A stretch of DNA of 64,000 nucleotides, from contig NZ_PJRO01000005.1 of the NCBI RefSeq assembly GCF_002858745.1, forward strand, positions 1 through 64,000. The letters run 5' to 3'. This stretch comes from Mesorhizobium loti. GTDB taxonomy: Bacteria > Pseudomonadota > Alphaproteobacteria > Rhizobiales > Rhizobiaceae. Position numbers and translations under genes: made by a program. Each line of letters opens with the position of its first letter. The stretch's first letter is position 1. The notes below the pieces were generated by a model. That model saw only the letters and a list, made by a program, of their open reading frames with translations. It was not told the DNA's origin and searched no databases. Shown piece by piece: positions 59,366 to 64,000 of the stretch.

Positions 59366-59578
59366 CAGAACGGCTTGGTGGAGAGCTTTCAACGGTCGGC
59401 TGCGCGATGAATGTCTCAACGAACCTCTCTTCGCCTGCTATCGGCACGCCCGTAACAGCATCGAGAATAGAGGATCGACTACAATGTGAACCGCCCCTAC
59501 ACGAGCCTCGACGGGCTCACACCGAACGATTTTCAACCCGGTCCAGATCGGACCACAACGTAAACAGGGCTAACTTAT
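59366..59578 (+). mobile_element. IS3-family transposase OrfB remnant (C-terminal end)
   Basis: Across three frames one reads QNGLVESF, NGRLRDECLNEPLFACYRHARNSIE, IDYNVNRPYTSLDGLTPNDF and DHNVNRANL, the classic end of IS3-group (IS407/IS2-like) integrase-core transposases. At least three frameshifts and a missing 5' part show it is dead. No inverted-repeat ends can be placed. It fills most of the gap 59342-59674. Confidence 0.88.
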
Positions 59579-59674
59579 AGGCGCGGACAAAACGGGGAGC
59601 AGGTCATTGCCCATAAGCGAGGGCTGATCGCTTTCTCGATTGTCACCCTTATCGCTGTGGAGATGATGCCCCGC

Positions 59675-61984
59675 CTAGACACGTCGCAAAGGTGCGAAAA
59701 GTGATTGTAGCGCCGCGTCATCGAACATATCGCCGATCTGCGTATCGCTGTTCCTAATAGTCGAGGAGGGAGCCTCCGTGCTCTCATCCTCTATCTCGAA
59801 CTTTCGCTGTAGTGCCTTTTCGCTGGCGCGTTTTATAACGTCGTTCGGGATACCAGTGCGCTCGCCAAGTTTCTCGAGGACTTCGATATGCTCATCTACA
59901 GTCGACTCTGAATCCATATCGCGCAAGACAGAGTCGATTTCCTCGAATTGGCGCCGGACTCCCGTTGCGATGGCTTCCTCGATCTCAAGCCCGAGATAGG
60001 GTTTCCCTCCTTCATAGGCATCGGATAGTTTTTCCAAATCCTCTGAATTGAGGGAGCTCCTTTCGATCATGTCAACGGCACCTTCCTCGAGAACGTCGGC
60101 AAGGTGGTGTGACTGCGGTATCTCATCGAAATATCCGGGGTCCCGAAGCTTGGCCACAAGAATGACTAGCATCTCTGCGTCTCGCCACGCATCCCACCCG
60201 TCAACTGGATTACTCGCCAGCGTGCGGATTAGTGGCAAAAAATCGTCCTCGGCACTAGCACGCCACCAAGCGATCATGAGCTCGAGGCGCTCCACATTCG
60301 ACAAGCCAGTCTGAGTGTAGGTTCCTCCTCGGGGGCTTTCATAGATTCTGACCCACGTAGGTAGCGTAAGGAACGCCTGGGCTATAGGTAGAAAGGCACG
60401 CGCAAGCGCGGCATGCGCGGATGGCGTCGGTCGAGAATCCGTTGTCACCAAGCGCTTGCCGTGCTCCCAGACTCTTTGCGCCCATTCGCTTTGGATCGAA
60501 GCCTGTGCCGCGAGGCTAAGCAGTGTGTAATCGTCTAGATAAGTTTGGAGGTAGTCTCGCACCGAAGGGTTCACGAAGCTCACCATCGTATCGACGATTT
60601 TAACAAAACCTCCCTCAAGAATTTTAAGCGATTCCTCGAAGTCCTTCGGATCCTGCGCCGCACCATAGTGGTCCGAGAGGACGCGATGGTACGATGCGTA
60701 GGCTGCGCGAAGTGTCTCGATCTGCGTCCCAAACTCGCTGCAGAAAAAGAGGGTCATGAGTAAGTGCCGGCACGTCGTGGGGATGTGCTTGCGGAACGGG
60801 ATGTCCCATAGCTGCGTTGGGTTATCGAGTGCCGCTAGAAAGATGTCTGGATAGTCCTCAGCGGGATAGTCTGCGACACGGCTCCCTTCGGTCATCAGGG
60901 CAATTAGGCGTGGTGAGTAGTTCTTGTGATCGACGATCGATACGATCTTCTTACTGTCGATCAGTGCGTTGATGTGGGTTTGTGGAGTGCCGGTGACAAG
61001 CAGATGATTGTAAAGAATGCGAGCTTTGATCCGGCGCGTGTAAACGCCGACATCGAGCAGATAGCGGCTGATATCGAGCTGCCGGTCTGCTAGATATTCG
61101 GAATGCCGCTTCGCTTCCTCAAAAATAGGCGCACGCGTGGTGAGGATGAACCGCGCATTTGGCGACTTGCGGACGCGTGTAATGAATCGCGCAAGGTCGG
61201 AATCCATCTTTGAGAGCGCGTTCTTGTCGAGCGCGACCCGTCCGAGAAAGTCATCGAAATAGAAGATTAGCTTTTTCCTGTCCGTGATTGCGGTCAGGCC
61301 GTCGTCGAGTTGGCGAATCGCCTTGAGCTCCCACCCTTCGCCAAGATGTGCGTAGCAGAGCATCTCTGCCAGCGTAGTCTTGCCGACTCCGGGAGGCCCC
61401 GAGATGATGAGAACGTGTTGTTTCTCCAAAATGTTCTGTGCTGCGTTGAAACTGGGATTGGGCGCATACACATGCACCTTTTCGACTATCTCGTCCTTGG
61501 TAATGTCGCTGAAACTGTGCAGCGCGGCGTGCAGCACACGCTCGAGCACCGCTGTGCCTGACAGCCACAGCTTTATATGAGACTTCACGATTTCGGGATA
61601 CTTGCGTAGAAGGGCATTTAGGTCGCCTGGGCCGAAGATATCATCTTCGCTCTTGAGCGCAGGCCCAATAATACTGGTGAGTTCCGCCTTGTTTTTCGAT
61701 GAAAGTGGGCAAGAGGTGGTCAGGATGTATCGGCTCGGCGCGAGCCGGTTGATAGATCCACGCTCCTTTGCCATGGCCCCTTTGAGACCACTCCACCGCG
61801 TACCGGCGTAGTGCTTGCACTGAAGCACCGTTTTAGAAGTTCCGGCAGCATGACGACCATCCATTCCGCCATCCGGTCCGGGAGCAAACGCTTCGAAGCG
61901 GATACCTAGCTCTTTACCGATTAGGTCACGCGAAAGATCTTCGAAGTCGGCATATGACAATGCGTGGAAGTCATACGTTACCAT
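59675..61984 (-). CDS. Mrr-like nuclease fused to STAND NTPase (Avs-like antiviral protein)
   Basis: A 769-residue fusion starting at ATG 61984 after AAGGAG. Residues ~1-130 are an Mrr-type PD-(D/E)XK nuclease: FEDLSRDLIG, FAPGPDGGMDGR (catalytic Asp) and VLQCKHY (QxK). Residues ~190-450 are an nSTAND3-like NTPase: ISGPPGVGKTTLA (Walker A, 195-207), LIFYFDDFLG (Walker B, 239-248) and FILTTRAPIFEEAKR. The remaining ~320 residues are helical sensor-like sequence. Nuclease-STAND-sensor order is that of Avs proteins that detect phage proteins and degrade DNA. The specific Avs type cannot be named from sequence alone. Confidence 0.8.
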   Translation of the reverse strand: MVTYDFHALSYADFEDLSRDLIGKELGIRFEAFAPGPDGGMDGRHAAGTSKTVLQCKHYAGTRWSGLKGAMAKERGSINRLAPSRYILTTSCPLSSKNKAELTSIIGPALKSEDDIFGPGDLNALLRKYPEIVKSHIKLWLSGTAVLERVLHAALHSFSDITKDEIVEKVHVYAPNPSFNAAQNILEKQHVLIISGPPGVGKTTLAEMLCYAHLGEGWELKAIRQLDDGLTAITDRKKLIFYFDDFLGRVALDKNALSKMDSDLARFITRVRKSPNARFILTTRAPIFEEAKRHSEYLADRQLDISRYLLDVGVYTRRIKARILYNHLLVTGTPQTHINALIDSKKIVSIVDHKNYSPRLIALMTEGSRVADYPAEDYPDIFLAALDNPTQLWDIPFRKHIPTTCRHLLMTLFFCSEFGTQIETLRAAYASYHRVLSDHYGAAQDPKDFEESLKILEGGFVKIVDTMVSFVNPSVRDYLQTYLDDYTLLSLAAQASIQSEWAQRVWEHGKRLVTTDSRPTPSAHAALARAFLPIAQAFLTLPTWVRIYESPRGGTYTQTGLSNVERLELMIAWWRASAEDDFLPLIRTLASNPVDGWDAWRDAEMLVILVAKLRDPGYFDEIPQSHHLADVLEEGAVDMIERSSLNSEDLEKLSDAYEGGKPYLGLEIEEAIATGVRRQFEEIDSVLRDMDSESTVDEHIEVLEKLGERTGIPNDVIKRASEKALQRKFEIEDESTEAPSSTIRNSDTQIGDMFDDAALQSLFAPLRRV

Positions 61985-62205
61985 GCCAACTCCTTGTGGA
62001 GTGGTGTGGTTCGAGCATGTGCGTCGATTGTTTTCACAGAGTTCGCCGGCATTTATGCGTTGATTACCTTGCGATATACTGATTCCGTTACCTGATCGAT
62101 GCAATATCGGTCGTGAGGACGATTTGACCGGCGAAGCATTTTCGCCGATTCCTCAACGATTCTCACTTAGATGTGCGGCGAGCGTGCTGGTGTACTTGCA
62201 CAACA

Positions 62206-62454
62206 ATGCGTGTGCCCCTACTTTCCGCCTCAATTCAGGGCTCGGCGCTAGCGACCTTGGGTTTCACCATCGGAGATGTTGGGGCGTGTCTGTTCGCTTT
62301 CTGGCTCTGCATAGACTTGGTTTTCAACCTTGACTGGCTAACGGAGGCTTACATTGGGGCAATGCTCAAAACTGGTATGAATGCTCTCGCGGTTCTGTGG
62401 GGCCTGGGTAGCGAGCAGACACGCCATCAACAAGAAGCTGAGCGAGCCCATTAG
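62206..62454 (+). CDS. Small membrane hypothetical protein, 82 aa
   Basis: An 82-residue protein. ATG 62206 is chosen over 62173, which adds a Cys-rich stretch. It has one long hydrophobic region (GSALATLGFTIGDVGACLFAFWLCIDLVF), a second weaker one (AMLKTGMNALAVLWGLG), and a basic, polar tail (SEQTRHQQEAERAH). Holin-like size and topology are possible. Its 3' end runs into a tRNA-like segment. No ribosome-binding site is obvious, so confidence is low. Confidence 0.4.
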   Translation: MRVPLLSASIQGSALATLGFTIGDVGACLFAFWLCIDLVFNLDWLTEAYIGAMLKTGMNALAVLWGLGSEQTRHQQEAERAH

Positions 62455-62500
62455 TCGAAACCGGGAGACCGCAGGGCGGTTCGATTCCGTCCCCCCACAT
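62397..62500 (+). other. tRNA-like 3' end (T arm plus acceptor strand)
   Basis: GGCGG-TTCGATT-CCGTC is a good T arm with the invariant TTCRA loop. It is directly followed by CCCCCAC and A, as an acceptor 3' strand and discriminator, then TCA. GTGGGGC at 62397 could pair with it, but the 104-bp span and poor D and anticodon arms argue against a working tRNA. It may be an attachment-site remnant. Confidence 0.4.
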
Positions 62501-62660
62501 CAATTCGAAACCTTCGGGCGAGCCATGTCCCATCGCGGTGCGCGCGTTCGGCCGATCCCAAGTCTCGTAACGCGGTCCGGCTAGGCACATCCCCGCAATC
62601 GCAGATCATATCCTTGTATGTGATAGTGACATGGTCGAACCACCCAAGGCCCCCCACCCG

Positions 62661-63302
62661 ATGAAACTCCTCTTCAGCCGCAACCCCAATCCGCGCCTCG
62701 CCGTCGCTGTGGCGCGCTATCTCGACGCCAAGGTCGAGTTTGAATTCGCCTCGCCTTTCGCGCCGGGGCAGGCAGAGCGTTATCGGCCGCTCAATCCGAA
62801 TCTTTCATTGCCCATCCTCGTCGGCCCAGCAAAGAGCCTCTGGGAGGCCGATGCCATCGCGTGCCGGCTTTCGCGCGATGCGGGTTCCGATTTCTGGCGC
62901 GGCGGCGACGACGAGCCGGAGATGATCCGGTGGCTGAGTTGGGGTAAGGAGAACTTCGCGCGGGCCTGCGACATCGTGCATTTCGAGCGTGGCACCAAAC
63001 AGCGCTACGGGCTTGGCCCGATCGATCGGGAGCGGGTCGAGGAGGGGTTGAGACGCTTCGCCACCTCTGCTGGGATCCTGGAGGCCGAGTTTTCCGGGCG
63101 AGACTGGCTGGTCGGGGATTCGGTTTCCTACGCCGACTTCCGAATGGCCACTTTCTTGCCCTTCAACGACGTCGCCCGGTTGCCGCTCGTCGATTATCCT
63201 TACCTCGAACGCTGGTATGACCGGCTCGAAGCGATCGATGCCTGGCGCGATCCGTTCCAGGGGCTGGATGCGCCGGCACTGGCTCCCATCCCGGCTGGCT
63301 GA
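62661..63302 (+). CDS. Glutathione S-transferase family protein
   Basis: A 213-residue GST starting at ATG 62661. The thioredoxin-like N-terminal domain (MKLLFSRNPNPRLAVAVARYLDAKVEFEF...NPNLSLPILVGPAKSLWEADAIACRLSR) has the cis-Pro in LPIL and the Glu-Ala/Asp pair of the glutathione site (EADAI). The helical C-terminal domain ends with the capping-box region DWLVGDSVSYADFRMATFLPF. The catalytic residue (Ser12-type position) reads RNPN, so the class is uncertain. General detoxification role. Confidence 0.88.
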   Translation: MKLLFSRNPNPRLAVAVARYLDAKVEFEFASPFAPGQAERYRPLNPNLSLPILVGPAKSLWEADAIACRLSRDAGSDFWRGGDDEPEMIRWLSWGKENFARACDIVHFERGTKQRYGLGPIDRERVEEGLRRFATSAGILEAEFSGRDWLVGDSVSYADFRMATFLPFNDVARLPLVDYPYLERWYDRLEAIDAWRDPFQGLDAPALAPIPAG

Positions 63303-63335
63303 ACAGAGGCGACGCTCGGCCAGCGCGCGCCGTGC

Positions 63336-63824
63336 TCACTCCTCCAGCCACCTCGCCAGTTTCTCCAGCGTCTGCAGCCCGTATTCCACCGCGCCGAAGC
63401 CGATGACGATCTGGCGCCGTTCGCGGCTGGGGTGGAGCTGGCGCAGCGTCAGGATCGTCTTGCCGTCGCTCTGTTCGTCGAAGGTCACCGTCACGCGGAA
63501 GCGGTCGGGGTCGTTGGGGTCGGCCGAGCCATGGTCCATCACGATGCGCTCGTTGGGCACGATCTCCAGGAAGCGCATCAGGTTGGGGAAGCGCTGCTCC
63601 TTGCCCTCGAACGTGCCCACCATGTCGAAGCGCCAGATGCCGCCTTCGCGGATGTCGGCCTCATAGCTCTCGATGCGCAGGCCGGTCGGGCCGAACCATG
63701 TTGCCAGCGCCTCAGGTTTCGTCCAGGCGGCAAACACCTTGGCGCGCGGATGGTTCAGCAGCTTCACCAGCACGATCTCGCGATCGAGCGACCAGCTCTG
63801 CAGCGGGCTAACCTCGTCTGTCAT
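63336..63824 (-). CDS. SRPBCC (AHSA1-type) domain protein
   Basis: A 162-residue protein of the START/Bet v1-like superfamily. DREIVLVKLLNHPRAKVFAAWTKPEALATWFGPTGLRIESYEADIREGGIWRFDM is the AHSA1/CalC opening. RFLEIVPNERIVMDHGS and VTVTFDEQSDGKTILTLRQLHPS continue the barrel, with a C-terminal helix YGLQTLEKLARWLEE. These proteins bind hydrophobic ligands or act with ArsR-type regulators; no regulator is within view. The gene converges with the GST gene, leaving 33 bp between the two stops. Confidence 0.88.
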   Translation of the reverse strand: MTDEVSPLQSWSLDREIVLVKLLNHPRAKVFAAWTKPEALATWFGPTGLRIESYEADIREGGIWRFDMVGTFEGKEQRFPNLMRFLEIVPNERIVMDHGSADPNDPDRFRVTVTFDEQSDGKTILTLRQLHPSRERRQIVIGFGAVEYGLQTLEKLARWLEE

Positions 63825-63843
63825 CTATTCTTCTCCCCTTAAA

Positions 63844-63869
63844 CCAACGGTCATCCGAATGACCGTTGG
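63844..63869. promoter_or_regulatory. Perfect 11-bp inverted repeat upstream of SRPBCC gene
   Basis: CCAACGGTCAT and ATGACCGTTGG are separated by CCGA, about 20 bp upstream of the SRPBCC start codon. It may be an operator, or, with TTTAA on the minus-strand side, the terminator of a gene beyond the window. No gene is assigned to 63870-64000. Confidence 0.5.
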
Positions 63870-63943
63870 AGCGCGCGCCAGTTGACTGTGTTCTTGGGCG
63901 CCACGCCTGTAGGCGCGTGAGCCAAGTGGCCCGGCGATTGAGG

Positions 63944-63968
63944 GGTCCTGGATGTTTCATCCAGGACC
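63944..63968. terminator. Perfect 11-bp hairpin near window end
   Basis: GGTCCTGGATG and CATCCAGGACC flank a TTT loop. There is no T-run on either side. It could be a terminator or attenuator of a gene past the window edge; direction unknown. Confidence 0.4.
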
Positions 63969-64000
63969 TTCGGTACTATCAAGATAGACGTCCAGCCGCT

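Noticed and set aside
62396..62499. Intact class II or selenocysteine tRNA
   Set aside because: Acceptor pairing is possible, but the 104-nt span, missing anticodon arm and poor D arm do not form a cloverleaf; only the T arm and acceptor strand are supported.
63870..64000. Minus-strand frame open from the window edge to about 63853
   Set aside because: About 49 codons with no recognisable motif and containing a perfect hairpin; too little sequence to support a gene.

Overview
The window is about 64 kb of high-GC alphaproteobacterial DNA, most like a Mesorhizobium or close Phyllobacteriaceae relative. This rests on protein style (DUF982, DUF1488 and DUF4105 proteins, MocR and Liv-type systems), on Rhizobiales-type intergenic palindromes, and on many small rhizobial hypothetical proteins. 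It looks chromosomal: there are no replication or conjugation genes, and the only insertion-sequence trace is a decayed IS3-type fragment near 59.4 kb. No rRNA, CRISPR array or intact transposase is present. One tRNA (Thr, anticodon CGT) lies at 43150-43225.

Layout. 1-13.7 kb is accessory: the end of a LysR regulator, a DUF4105 membrane protein, an MFS transporter paired with a class II histone-deacetylase-like hydrolase, an OmpA-family protein, an MBL-fold hydrolase, and many small proteins, two of them shorter than 40 aa. 13.8-28.2 kb is a sulfonate catabolic block. It contains a MocR regulator (TauR type), tauABC, tauXY, an IclR regulator, a GMC oxidoreductase and MHS-family transporter matching the isethionate pair IseJ/IseU, then xsc, a YeiH-type exporter and pta. 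Taurine (by deamination) and isethionate (by oxidation) would both give sulfoacetaldehyde. Xsc and Pta would convert this to sulfite and acetyl-CoA, and YeiH is a candidate anion exporter. 28.3-29.4 kb holds a DUF433/DUF5615 toxin-antitoxin-like pair.

29.6-37.4 kb is a candidate N-heteroaromatic uptake and breakdown unit: an alpha/beta-fold protein resembling cofactor-free quinaldine dioxygenases, a divergent TetR regulator, a five-gene Liv-type ABC transporter, and a flavin oxygenase resembling the pyridine-ring-opening MHPC oxygenase. Near-palindromic sites shared by both promoters suggest one TetR regulon. 37.4-45.9 kb is mixed housekeeping and small genes (YigZ, group III truncated haemoglobin, short PhnA-like protein, nitronate monooxygenase-like protein).

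46-55.8 kb holds the Lhr-type DNA repair genes as two divergent pairs: ligase plus exonuclease on the minus strand, helicase plus PdeM on the plus strand. Eight copies of a roughly 98-bp palindromic repeat lie in and around this block as four inverted pairs, and a solo copy lies at 1.1 kb. Two pairs exactly enclose a DUF559 endonuclease-fold gene and two enclose only a short spacer. Stem bases change in step between copies. Another palindrome-rich segment is inserted in frame within lhr.

55.8-62.5 kb is a probable defence island directly behind pdeM. It carries a HEPN-motif protein, a decayed second copy of the pdeM 3' end, a KAP-like NTPase, an IS3 transposase remnant, an Mrr-nuclease/STAND-NTPase fusion resembling Avs proteins, and a tRNA-like 3' end. 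A glutathione S-transferase and an SRPBCC protein follow to the window end.
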